From contig JASIAN010000138.1 in NCBI GenBank assembly GCA_030042035.1, forward strand, positions 1 to 46,646: a stretch of 46,646 nucleotides of DNA, in the 5' to 3' direction. Shown here piece by piece: positions 29,954 to 38,994 of this stretch (positions are counted from its first letter, which is position 1; every line of letters starts with the position of its first letter). Made by a program: the position numbers and the translations under genes. Source of the stretch: Alphaproteobacteria bacterium. Its GTDB lineage: Bacteria; Pseudomonadota; Alphaproteobacteria; ATCC43930; CGMCC-115725. Under the pieces are notes generated by a model. That model was not told where the DNA came from. It ran no database searches and saw only the letters and a list, made by a program, of their open reading frames with translations.

Positions 29954-30313
29954 CTACTTGACAGTGATCGTCCCGACCATGTGCGGATGGATTGAGCAGA
30001 AGTACGTGTAGCGTCCGGGTCTGCTGAACACGAAGGTGAATTTGTCGCCGGTGTCGAGGGGCGGGGATTTGAAGGCAGCCGCCGTGTCGATGCTGTTGAC
30101 GGTGTGCGGCTCCTCGTCATGGTTGACCCAGACGATCTCGGTCCCCGCCGTGACCGTCACGGTCGCCGGCACGAAAGCGAAATTCTCAATGGCGATCTGA
30201 CGCGAGTTGGCAGCCGCCGCATTCGGTTGCCGCCCCGACACGGCCGCGGCGGACAGCAGCAAGGCTGCTCCGGCGGCGCAGAGAAGCGTCCGCCGCTTGA
30301 TCGTCGCGATCAT
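29954..30313 (-). CDS. Cupredoxin (plastocyanin/amicyanin-like), secreted
   Basis: Signal MIATIKRRTLLCAAGAALLLSAAAVSG; FVPATVTVTAGTEIVWVNHDEEPHTVNS and GRYTYFCSIHPHMVGTITVK (type 1 Cu ligands H...C-x2-H-x2-M). Confidence 0.93.
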   Translation of the reverse strand: MIATIKRRTLLCAAGAALLLSAAAVSGRQPNAAAANSRQIAIENFAFVPATVTVTAGTEIVWVNHDEEPHTVNSIDTAAAFKSPPLDTGDKFTFVFSRPGRYTYFCSIHPHMVGTITVK

Positions 30314-30323
30314 TGTCTGTGGC

Positions 30324-31262
30324 TCAGGCCAGGGTGATGTCGGTCTCGGCGACGCCGACGCCGGGTACGTAATTGACCGCGCGCAGCCCAAGCAGCGCCT
30401 TCAGGCGATCGGCGGCAACTTTCATCGGACCCGGCCCCGGGCCCCGGCCGCCCGCCGGCTGGGGAAAGGCGGTCGACAGCGCGGTGCGGAACGAAACGTT
30501 TCCTTCGATCTTCTGCACGACCTGGTGAATATGGCCGTTGAGCACGGTGACCGAACCGAACCGCTTCAGGGATCGCAGCGCCTGCGCCGCATCGTCGGTC
30601 GCCCAGCCCCACGGCGGATAGACCGGCCACAGTGGCACGTGCGCCATCACCACGATCGGGGTGCTGGCCGAGCGGGGCCTCAGATCCTTCTCAAGCCACT
30701 CGATCTGCGCGGCGCCGAGCGTGCCGCCGGTTGCCGGTTTGAAGCCCAACACGTTGACGAGAGCAACAAAATGGACGCCGCCCTGATCCCAGCTGTACCA
30801 GCCGCCGGGCGCCCGCCTCATTCCGCCGAAGCGGGCAAAAAATTCCTTCCCATCATCGCCGATCACATCGTGCTCGCCGGGGATGTAGTGAATATCAAGC
30901 CCGGCGCCCTTCAGGATCTGCTGGGCGGCGTCGAACTCCACCGGCTTCGAGAGGTGCGAGACGTCGCCGGTGTGGATCATCATTGCCGGGCGCAGCGGCA
31001 ATCTCGCGATGTGGTCGAGGGCCTGCTGCAAGGTCGCATCCGGCATGGGATTGACGGCGCCCTTGAAGCCGATGTGGCTGTCGCTGATCTGGACGAAAGT
31101 GAAGCCGCGCGAAGCGGCCAACGCGGCAGTGCCGAAGCCGATTTCGCTCCCTTGCGGAACCCCGCCTGCGACGGTCCAGGCGATCCCGGTTCCGGCCCAG
31201 GCAAGGCACTTGAGAAGGTTGCGCCGGCTGCTGCCAGCGGACAAAGCATGTTCGTTGTCCAT
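30324..31262 (-). CDS. Calcineurin-like metallophosphoesterase with Tat-type N-terminus
   Basis: SSRRNLLKCLAWAGTG; ISDSHIGF, HTGDVSH, PGEHDV, NGHIHQV metal motifs. Confidence 0.92.
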   Translation of the reverse strand: MDNEHALSAGSSRRNLLKCLAWAGTGIAWTVAGGVPQGSEIGFGTAALAASRGFTFVQISDSHIGFKGAVNPMPDATLQQALDHIARLPLRPAMMIHTGDVSHLSKPVEFDAAQQILKGAGLDIHYIPGEHDVIGDDGKEFFARFGGMRRAPGGWYSWDQGGVHFVALVNVLGFKPATGGTLGAAQIEWLEKDLRPRSASTPIVVMAHVPLWPVYPPWGWATDDAAQALRSLKRFGSVTVLNGHIHQVVQKIEGNVSFRTALSTAFPQPAGGRGPGPGPMKVAADRLKALLGLRAVNYVPGVGVAETDITLA

Positions 31263-31336
31263 AGTCGCCGCTCCCGTTGCGTGCTATCGGGGACGGAGAC
31301 CGGCGCCGGTGGCGGTTTATTCGCGATCGAAAATAT

Positions 31337-31351
31337 TTCCCGAACCGGGAA
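31337..31351. promoter_or_regulatory. 15-bp palindrome in the divergent promoter region of the ECF locus
   Basis: TTCCCG-AAC-CGGGAA; reads CGGGAA outward on both strands, resembling ECF -35 elements. Confidence 0.4.
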
Positions 31352-31413
31352 TAAATCAGCATTGACTGCGATCCATATGGGATCGGGCGCTGGGTTCGGG
31401 CTGGCAGGGCGGC

Positions 31414-31950
31414 GTGGCGGCTTCATCGCGCAACGGGTCGTTTGAGACGGTTGTCCTGCCCCATCTCGACGCCGCCCACAACCTCGCTCGCTGGCTGATG
31501 CGCGACAGGGTGGCGGCGGAGGATGTTCTGCAGGAAGCGCTGTTGCGTGCGCTAACCTATTTCCCTGGTTTTAGGGGCGTCAACCCGCGCGCCTGGCTGT
31601 TACAGATCGTGCGCAACACCGCTTACGGGTCATTGGCGCTCGAACGCGGCGCCGAACTTGTACCGATCGCGCGTTCGGAAGATTCGGACGGCGCCGGCGC
31701 CGATCTCCCGTCAGGCGAAGACGATCCGGAGAGGGCGCTTATCAAGTCGCGCGCGCGCTGCCGGGCGCGCGCGCTGATCGCCGCGCTGCCGGTCGAATTG
31801 CGCGAAACCCTGGTGCTGCGCGAGTTGGAGGAGCTGTCCTACAAGGAAATCGCCGAGGTGACGCAGACTCCGATCGGCACAGTCATGTCACGGCTTTGGC
31901 GGGCGCGGCGCAGCCTGCTGGCGGCCGCCAAAACGGAACCGGGACGATGA
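31414..31950 (+). CDS. ECF-type RNA polymerase sigma factor
   Basis: HNLARWLMRDRVAAEDVLQEALLRALTYFPGFRGVNPRAWLLQIVRNTAY (sigma2) and LPVELRETLVLRELEELSYKEIAEVTQTPIGTVMSRLWRARRSL (sigma4). Confidence 0.95.
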   Translation: MAASSRNGSFETVVLPHLDAAHNLARWLMRDRVAAEDVLQEALLRALTYFPGFRGVNPRAWLLQIVRNTAYGSLALERGAELVPIARSEDSDGAGADLPSGEDDPERALIKSRARCRARALIAALPVELRETLVLRELEELSYKEIAEVTQTPIGTVMSRLWRARRSLLAAAKTEPGR

Positions 31951-32714
31951 CGGTATCCGAGCCTTTCTGTGAGATGGCCCTTCTGGTACAGGCCGAATTC
32001 GACGGCGAACTCGACGCCGCCCAGGCCGCCGCGTTGGCGGCGCACCGCGCGCAATGCCCGATCTGCCAGGCGGCCGAAGCCGATCTCGCCGAAGCTCGCA
32101 CACTGCTGCTGCGTGGCGGATACTACGCATTACCTGACGAGGCGCGCCGACGGGTTCTGCAACGGCTAAAGCCCGTGCTGCCAGCCCATCTCAATCGACG
32201 GCGACAGTGGTGGCGTGCATGGTGGACGGGCGGCATCGGTTTTGGCCTCGGCGCTGCTTGCGCTGCGGCGTTGGCACTTGTGCTGTTGTCGCCCGCCGAG
32301 GAAGGCCTTACCCGGCAGCTTGTCGCCAGCCACATCCGCGCCCTGCAGCCGGGTCACCTCGAAGACGTTGTCTCGACCGACAAGCACACGGTCAAACCGT
32401 GGTTTGACGGGCGGCTTGACTTCGCGCCGCCGGTTAAGGACTTGGCCGATCTCGGTTTCCCATTGAAAGGCGCTCGCCTTGACTTTCTCGACGATCGGGC
32501 AGTGGCAGCGCTCGTCTACCAGCGGGACAAGCACATCATCGATCTTTATGTCTGGCCTGCCACCGTCCGCTCCGATGCGAGTCCTCAGATGACCGAGAGC
32601 CAGGGCTACAACGTCGTGCATTGGCGCTGGAACGGCATGAGGTTATGGGCGGTCTCCGATCTCGAGGTCGACCAGTTGCGCGACTTTGCCGACGACTGGC
32701 AACGCACTCCCTGA
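31947..32714 (+). CDS. Anti-sigma factor (zinc-binding ZAS-type, one TM)
   Basis: ATGA overlap with the sigma gene; HRAQCPIC (HxxxCxxC), TM GGIGFGLGAACAAALALVLL. Confidence 0.88.
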   Translation: MTVSEPFCEMALLVQAEFDGELDAAQAAALAAHRAQCPICQAAEADLAEARTLLLRGGYYALPDEARRRVLQRLKPVLPAHLNRRRQWWRAWWTGGIGFGLGAACAAALALVLLSPAEEGLTRQLVASHIRALQPGHLEDVVSTDKHTVKPWFDGRLDFAPPVKDLADLGFPLKGARLDFLDDRAVAALVYQRDKHIIDLYVWPATVRSDASPQMTESQGYNVVHWRWNGMRLWAVSDLEVDQLRDFADDWQRTP

Positions 32715-32819
32715 TATGAGACGAAGTAAAACTAATGCCGGATGATGAAGGGAACCCGCGACTTGTGCCAACCACGTTCTGTCGTCTCGGCTTCCCGCTT
32801 ATCCGCATGTCGCCTCGCG

Positions 32820-33602
32820 CTACTTGGCGGCGGTAGCGAGCGGCTGCGCCGCCGCGGCTGGGCGGTTATCCCTGAGAAACCCGCGTACGTGCCGAAGCGC
32901 GATCTGGATCTGCTTGGGGTTCGCCTTCCACGGGTATAGGGTCACCTGGGCGTTCGGCGCGAGATAGACGCTCTCCATCGCGACGACGTACGGATGGCCG
33001 GGCACGTCGTCCGGCATCACCAGGATCGGCGTCTGACATTGGCGCACGAAGTCCCGGCTCACCGTGTAGACGAAGTCGGCGCGGTCGCCGCGATACATGT
33101 TGGTCAGGAAGGCGTCGACCTGTTCCATCGTGATGTCCGGGCGGCGTTCGCACAGCTCCGGGCCCCAGCCCTTCATGTTGTTGTTGTAGGAGAGCTCGGG
33201 CATTTCATGCCGATAGCCGCTCGGCTGTACCGGCACCGCCGCGACAACACGCTCGCCGGCGCGTTTCAGCAGGTTCCAGATGAACGGCCCGCCGATGCAG
33301 AAGCCCATCACCATGAACTGCCGGATGCCGAGGTGGTCCATCAGGCCGATATGGTCGTCAGTGTAGGCGTCCCACGCCCGGCCGGTCTCCAGCGGCCCAG
33401 TCGACTGGCCGCCCTTGGCATTCCGCAAATCGGCAGCGATGACGCGGAATTCGTTCGCGAATTCGTCGAATGGGTTGAACGGATGCGTCTTCAGCCCCGC
33501 GACGGTCGAGTTGAGCCCACCGCCCGGGATCACCAGCAGCGGAAACCCGGACCCGGCTTCCTCGTAATGGATGCGGACATTGCCCTTTTCATAGAACGGC
33601 AT
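32820..33602 (-). CDS. Alpha/beta hydrolase
   Basis: VRIHYEEAGSGFPLLVIPGGG (oxyanion region), FMVMGFCIGGPFIWNLLKRA (nucleophile elbow with Cys). Confidence 0.88.
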   Translation of the reverse strand: MPFYEKGNVRIHYEEAGSGFPLLVIPGGGLNSTVAGLKTHPFNPFDEFANEFRVIAADLRNAKGGQSTGPLETGRAWDAYTDDHIGLMDHLGIRQFMVMGFCIGGPFIWNLLKRAGERVVAAVPVQPSGYRHEMPELSYNNNMKGWGPELCERRPDITMEQVDAFLTNMYRGDRADFVYTVSRDFVRQCQTPILVMPDDVPGHPYVVAMESVYLAPNAQVTLYPWKANPKQIQIALRHVRGFLRDNRPAAAAQPLATAAK

Positions 33603-34146
33603 AGGTGTTTCCTCCTAGTTGCGGGTTCGGGCGTGCGAATGGACGCAGCGTAGTCCGCTAACAGCAGTCGATCCAGGGGCGAAATGAGCGTGCAATAGCC
33701 GAGCGCGCTATCCCGGCTGTGCGCTCGGTAAGCTGGCGCTGGGGGTCTGAGGCAACTACCTGCTGTCGGTCGTCGAACGCGCCGTGTGGCGTCGGCCTCA
33801 TAGGCGACCTCGTCCGGCCGTGCTTCTCGCTCGGTCATACCGCGTTTGTCAATCACCCACAGGAAGGAGCAGCAGGGCGGCCGGATGCAAGCCGCAAGGA
33901 CCCTAGCTGCGGCGACCGAATGATCTGGTCGTGGCTTTTCTCCCGGACCAACCGCAGGCGGGCCGCACCTCCCATTAATCGACCGTCAAACCACCCAATC
34001 TTTAAGGGTTGTTGCACGCTTGGGTGCGGGTCTACCATCAAGCGGATTTAAGGGGCTTAGGCGGGCACACCGCATCGAGCGACCTCCCTTCTCGGCAGGC
34101 CTGCACGTTGGCGTGCACATTTGTGTGGCCAACAAGGAGGTAGGCA

Positions 34147-34317
34147 ATGGCTAAGATGCGCGCGGTGCAGGTGGCGCGGGTCAATGGCCCGCGGGGTGAG
34201 GTCCGCGTTCGCATCGAAGCCTGCGGCGTGTGCTACAGCGACAGTCTGACTGTCGAAGGGCAGTGGCCGGGCCTCAGCGTCCGGAGTGGTAAATTATCCA
34301 GGTTGAACACAACCTAA
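34147..34317 (+). pseudogene. Remnant of a zinc-dependent alcohol dehydrogenase (5' end only, internally deleted)
   Basis: MAKMRAVQVARVNGPRGEVRVRIEACGVCYSDSLTVEGQWPGLSVRSGKLSRLNTT*: ADH N-terminus motif EACGVCxSDS then loss of homology. Confidence 0.75.
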
Positions 34318-34354
34318 ATCGGCGGACGGCGGCTCAAATACGGAGGCGGATACC

Positions 34355-35887
34355 ATGCCCGTTGAGACGACCGAGACGCAGGGATTGAGAAGGGGCGAAT
34401 CCAGTCTGGCTGACGCGCCCTCCACACGAGCGGCGGCCGAGCACGGGCCCCAATTAGCGCCAAACCCAGCGCCGGATCAGCGATCCTCGCGGCGCCGACG
34501 GCTGCTGATTGGTGCGCTCGGCGCCCTCGTTCTGGCGGCTCTGGGTATAATCGGCATCCCCTGGATACTCGCATCTCTCAATACGGTTTCGACGGATGAC
34601 GCCTACGTCAACGGTCATGTGACGTTCGTCGCGCCCCGGGTCGCCGGCCAGATCTCCCGGGTCCTGGTGGATGACAACAACCGTGTGCACAAGGGCGAGC
34701 TTCTCGCCGAACTCAACGAGCAGCCGTTTCTCGACGCGGTTGCCGTGAAGAGCGCGGCCGTCGATACCGCAGCCGCCAACCTGCGGGTGGCTAAAGCCAC
34801 CGCGCGGGATATCGAAGCACAAGCACGCGCCCGACGCTGGGGATTGCAGAACGCCATACAGGGCGTCGACGACAAAATCGCGCTTTTGCATGCCCGGGTA
34901 GCCGCTCTCGACAAGAGCAAGGCCGACTTGACGCTCGCACAAGCCGATTTCTATCGGGCGCAGCGGTTGCTGGGGACGCCGGCCGAGAGCCGTCAAGAGT
35001 TCGATCGGGCGCAAAGAGCCTTATCGACTGCCAGCGCGCAAGTCACCGAATCGCTCGCCGAAGTTTACCAGGTTCGGGCCGCTTTGGGACTGCCAGCACA
35101 ACCCGATGATGGCAAAAGCCTTAACCAAGTCCCGCCGGATCTCGATCAGACCTTCTCTTCCGTCCTCGCGGCGCAGGCGGACCTGATCGAGAGTGCTGCG
35201 CGACTTGGGGTCGTCCATTCCTACGACCAGGCGCCAAAGCAGATGGTCGCGGATTTTGAAAAACAGGGCGACATCAATCGTACATTCGCCCGGCTGGTGG
35301 CCGAGGCTCCGGCTGTCAAGCAGGCCGAGGCCAAGCTCGAATTGGCCAAACGCGAGCTCGCGCAGGCCGAATTAAATCTTCGTTATTGCGACATCCGCGC
35401 GAAGATCGACGGCGTCGTCACGCGCCGAAATGTCAATCCGGGCGATTACGTTCAAGTCGGGCAGAACTTAATGGCGATCCGCTCTCTCAGCGAGATTTGG
35501 GTCGACGCGAATTTCAAAGAGACGCAACTACGATACTTACGGATCGGCCAGCTTGTTGACCTCTACGTCGACATGTACGGCAGCCGGCACGTGTTCAAGG
35601 GCCGGGTTTCCGGCTTTACGATGGGGACCGGATCGACGCTGGCCTTACTGCCGGCAGAGAATGCGACCGGCAACTTCGTCAAGGTGGTCCAGCGGCTGCC
35701 AGTCCGGATCGATCTCGAAGGATACGACCCCGACAAAGACACGCTGTTTATCGGCACCTCCGTTGTCCCTCACGTGCACATTAACCAGCGACCTACCGGG
35801 CCCGATGCCGGGAAGTTTCTGCAAACCCTTATACCCCAAGCGCAAAGCCGCGGTTCGCCGCCGCGTTCGCCCGGCGCCGACAGATGA
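34355..35887 (+). CDS. HlyD/EmrA-family membrane fusion protein
   Basis: STDDAYVNGHVTFVAPRVAGQISRVLVDDNNRVHKGELLAEL, coiled coil, LRYCDIRAKIDGVVTRRNVNPGDYVQVGQNLM. Confidence 0.94.
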   Translation: MPVETTETQGLRRGESSLADAPSTRAAAEHGPQLAPNPAPDQRSSRRRRLLIGALGALVLAALGIIGIPWILASLNTVSTDDAYVNGHVTFVAPRVAGQISRVLVDDNNRVHKGELLAELNEQPFLDAVAVKSAAVDTAAANLRVAKATARDIEAQARARRWGLQNAIQGVDDKIALLHARVAALDKSKADLTLAQADFYRAQRLLGTPAESRQEFDRAQRALSTASAQVTESLAEVYQVRAALGLPAQPDDGKSLNQVPPDLDQTFSSVLAAQADLIESAARLGVVHSYDQAPKQMVADFEKQGDINRTFARLVAEAPAVKQAEAKLELAKRELAQAELNLRYCDIRAKIDGVVTRRNVNPGDYVQVGQNLMAIRSLSEIWVDANFKETQLRYLRIGQLVDLYVDMYGSRHVFKGRVSGFTMGTGSTLALLPAENATGNFVKVVQRLPVRIDLEGYDPDKDTLFIGTSVVPHVHINQRPTGPDAGKFLQTLIPQAQSRGSPPRSPGADR

Positions 35888-37491
35888 CAGTCGCGGCGCT
35901 TTCGCCCGCGAGGCCCACCGCGGCGGCCAACCCCTGGCTGGTGGCCGCCGTCGTCGTGGTGCCGACCTTCATGGAAGTGCTCGACACCACGATCGCGGTG
36001 GTGGCGCTGCGCTATATCGCGGGCGGCCTGTCGGCAACCGTCGATGATGGCGAGTGGGTTCTCACCAGCTACCTCGCGGCCAACGCGATTATTCTGCCGA
36101 TCACCGGGTGGTTGAGCGCACATCTCGGGCGCCGCAATTACTTTTTGCTGTCGATCGCCGTATTCACCCTCGCTTCCGGGCTATGCGGCATGGCCAGCAG
36201 CCTCACTCAGCTGATTTTGTTCCGCGTAATCCAGGGTCTGGCGGGCGGCGGCTTGCAGCCGAGCAGCCAGGCGGTGCTGCTTGACGCCTTTCCCGTTGAG
36301 AAACAGGGCATGGCGATGACGCTGTTTGGCTTTGCTGCGCTCATCGCGCCAGTCGTCGGTCCGACGCTGGGCGGCTGGCTAACCGACACCTACTCATGGC
36401 GCTGGGTCTTCCTGATCAACCTGCCGGTCGGCCTCTTGGCGTTTATCGGTTGTTACGCCCTGTTGCGCGACCCGGCCTACCTGACCGCGCAGCGCATAGA
36501 GTTGAAGACGCGGCCGTTCCATTTTGACTCGATCGGTTTGTCCCTGCTCGTCATCGTCATGGTCAGCTGGGAGGTGATGCTGAGCAAGGGCCAGGAATGG
36601 GACTGGCTGGGCGATCCCTTCTGGCGTGTGCAGGCATTGGCGATTCTCTTCATCGTTGGATTAATTGCACTGGTTCTTTGGGAGTTGCGGCACCGCAACC
36701 CGGTGGTCAATTTCCGACCGCTGCGCGAGCGCAATTTCGCCGGGTGCTGCATTATCATCTTTTGCGCTTATCTCGCGCTCTACGGCGCCAGCACGTCGTT
36801 GCCCGGCCTGCTCCAGTCTCTCTTTGGGTATGATGCGCTGCGTGCCGGTCTGGTTATGTCGCCCGCCGGAATCTTCGCAGTTCTGGCAATGCCGGTTATC
36901 GGCCGCTCGCTCGGTCGGGGGACGGATGCGCGGTGGCTGATGGCTGTCGGGCTGCTGGTCATGACGGCAGGGGATTATTGGATGTCACAGCTGAACCTGG
37001 ATGTCAGCCCGGGCCAGCTCATCTGGCCGCGAGTGCTGGTGGTCCTGGGACTGTCCGTATGTTTTGCGCCTGCAAATGTCGCGGCTTACCTCTATACGCC
37101 GCTCGAATTGCGCGGCGCGGCGGTCGGCTTGTTCAGTCTGCTGCGCAACGAGGGAGGCAGTGTCGGGACCTCGCTAACCCAGACGTTCCATGAGCGGCGC
37201 GAACAATTCCACGGTCTGCGTCTCGGCGAATACCTCGATCCCTTCAATGCGGCCGCGAACTCCTTTATCGCGCACGCCGAGGCGTTCTTCTCCCAGCATA
37301 TCGCCGATCCGGTGGCGGCGCGGCAACTGGGTCTGCAGGAACTCGAAAATCTGCGGCAGCAACAGGCATCCTCGCTCGCCTACTTCGACTGCTTCTGGAT
37401 GTTTGCCGTGTTGACGCTTGTACTCGTGTTCGTGGCGCTGTGCCTGAAGCGGTCGGTGGCTGAGAAAGGCGCTCACCATGTTGTTGAATGA
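35884..37491 (+). CDS. DHA2-family MFS drug efflux transporter (EmrB-like)
   Basis: FMEVLDTTIAVVALRYIAGGLSAT, GWLSAHLGRRNYFLLS, RVIQGLAGGGLQPSSQAVLLDAFP; 4-bp overlap with the HlyD gene. Confidence 0.95.
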   Translation: MTVAALSPARPTAAANPWLVAAVVVVPTFMEVLDTTIAVVALRYIAGGLSATVDDGEWVLTSYLAANAIILPITGWLSAHLGRRNYFLLSIAVFTLASGLCGMASSLTQLILFRVIQGLAGGGLQPSSQAVLLDAFPVEKQGMAMTLFGFAALIAPVVGPTLGGWLTDTYSWRWVFLINLPVGLLAFIGCYALLRDPAYLTAQRIELKTRPFHFDSIGLSLLVIVMVSWEVMLSKGQEWDWLGDPFWRVQALAILFIVGLIALVLWELRHRNPVVNFRPLRERNFAGCCIIIFCAYLALYGASTSLPGLLQSLFGYDALRAGLVMSPAGIFAVLAMPVIGRSLGRGTDARWLMAVGLLVMTAGDYWMSQLNLDVSPGQLIWPRVLVVLGLSVCFAPANVAAYLYTPLELRGAAVGLFSLLRNEGGSVGTSLTQTFHERREQFHGLRLGEYLDPFNAAANSFIAHAEAFFSQHIADPVAARQLGLQELENLRQQQASSLAYFDCFWMFAVLTLVLVFVALCLKRSVAEKGAHHVVE

Positions 37492-37509
37492 GCTGTTTGA
37501 TTGCGTCGA

Positions 37510-37740
37510 GTGAATTCTAACCCATCCATGCCCCATGTTGATGTCGGACAGGACTGCAAGCAGCTCTGGCTCAATCTCGTCGTCGAGGAGCTGGAGGGCT
37601 TGATCGCCCGATGTGGCGACATGCAGCACGTAGGTGCCTTGACCGCGGCCGAGACATCTTCGTCCTCGCGCGCGAGGACAATGCCGTCCTTGCGGGCTTT
37701 CACCACCATCTCGCCACGGACCACGCAACGCGCGCTATCA
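37510..37740 (-). pseudogene. Degraded response-regulator receiver domain fragment
   Basis: One frame gives TYVLHVATSGDQALQLLDDEIEPELLAVLSDINM, another KARKDGIVLAREDEDVSAAVK and MDGLEF; receiver pieces split over frames. Confidence 0.65.
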
Positions 37741-38373
37741 ACGGACATTGAGCGATCTTGGGCCGCTGACGAATGCGTTGCCCAAAAGGTAAAATCGCAA
37801 CAGGCGGTCCGCACCTCGCACGATGCCGATCCTTTTGCTCTGACCGATTTCGCCCGGTTCGTCATCATCGCGTCCCAACCATAAAGGACCTTCTCGGCAA
37901 AGATCGAGCCCGTCGAGCCGACGATCGACCCGCAACGCCGCAGTGAGCCTTCCTGGTCCTCGCGCCAAGTCGCGCAAGCGAGCGCTTGCGCGATTTAGCT
38001 TCATGATCGGCACGCCTTCGAGTGGCTCGAGCGCCCTGATCAGCACCCCGGCTCCGATCCCGGCGGTCTCGCTCGAGACATTCAGCATGTATGAGATGCC
38101 GTAGGCGAGATAAACATAGGCGTACCCCCGCTCGAGAAACAGCGAACGATTATGCCGGGTCATCCCCCGGTAGGCATGCCCTGCGGCGTCGCCGATGACA
38201 TACGCCTCGATCTCGACAATACGACCGCGGACGAAGCCTTCGGGCAACTCGCGCACCAATATCTTGCCGATGAGGTAGCGGGCGAGTGAAACCGTATCAA
38301 TCGGCAGTTCCGCGCGGCCGAGCGGCGGATGTGCATCCTGATGGCCAGGCGTCACCGCATTGGCTCGACCCAT
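37738..38373 (-). CDS. DNA-3-methyladenine glycosylase (AAG/MPG family)
   Basis: LARYLIGKILVREL, GRIVEIEAYVIGDAAGHAYRGMTRHNRSLFLERGYAYVYLAYGISYMLNV, ARGPGRLTAALRV. Confidence 0.95.
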   Translation of the reverse strand: MGRANAVTPGHQDAHPPLGRAELPIDTVSLARYLIGKILVRELPEGFVRGRIVEIEAYVIGDAAGHAYRGMTRHNRSLFLERGYAYVYLAYGISYMLNVSSETAGIGAGVLIRALEPLEGVPIMKLNRASARLRDLARGPGRLTAALRVDRRLDGLDLCREGPLWLGRDDDEPGEIGQSKRIGIVRGADRLLRFYLLGNAFVSGPRSLNVR

Positions 38374-38756
38374 TGCGCGCGTGAAGGCCCCGGCTCAAAT
38401 GGGTCTGCGAAATATTGGGTCTCGCGAGCCACCTTCCCAGCGAGGAACTCCATGATGCTCACGGTGAAAGACGGCCGCCCGTCATAGCTCAGGTCATATT
38501 CGGTGACCCAGAGGTCGCCAGCGCCGATGATCCGTCTCACCGTGAAGCGTTTCAGGTTCGGCTGCGCGGCACGAGACAACAGGATGTTACGCCGGCCGCG
38601 GATGCGTTCGCCCGATTGCGGATATTCGAGCACCGCGTCCTCGCGATAGATGTCGTGTTCCGCCTCAAGATCGTTCGCATCAGAAGCAGCCCAGTGGCGA
38701 TCCAGAGCCGCTCGAATTTCTCGGTCTTCCAAGTCAAATCTCCTTGACCCTCTCAT
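38352..38756 (-). CDS. NTF2-like / SnoaL-like protein
   Basis: ALDRHWAASDANDLEAEHDIYREDAVLEYPQSGERIRGRRNI...VARETQYFADPFEP. Confidence 0.85.
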   Translation of the reverse strand: MRGSRRFDLEDREIRAALDRHWAASDANDLEAEHDIYREDAVLEYPQSGERIRGRRNILLSRAAQPNLKRFTVRRIIGAGDLWVTEYDLSYDGRPSFTVSIMEFLAGKVARETQYFADPFEPGPSRAQWVEPMR

Positions 38757-38994
38757 ATCAAAGATCGATCACGATATCGGCCTTAGGTTGGGAGCAGTAG
38801 AGAAGCGGTGTGCGTCCGCAATACCGAGCGCCTGCTCCGGCTGTGAGGACGGCGCCGCATTGAGCGAAGGTTCGGCTGTCGGGCGTGGCCTTAGCCGATT
38901 TCGAGGCGAGCGCCGGACCGCAAGATTGCCGCCGTCAGCAGCCGTTGAGCCAAAACCGCCGCAAAATATACTAAGCGGAAATCACGGGGGTCTC

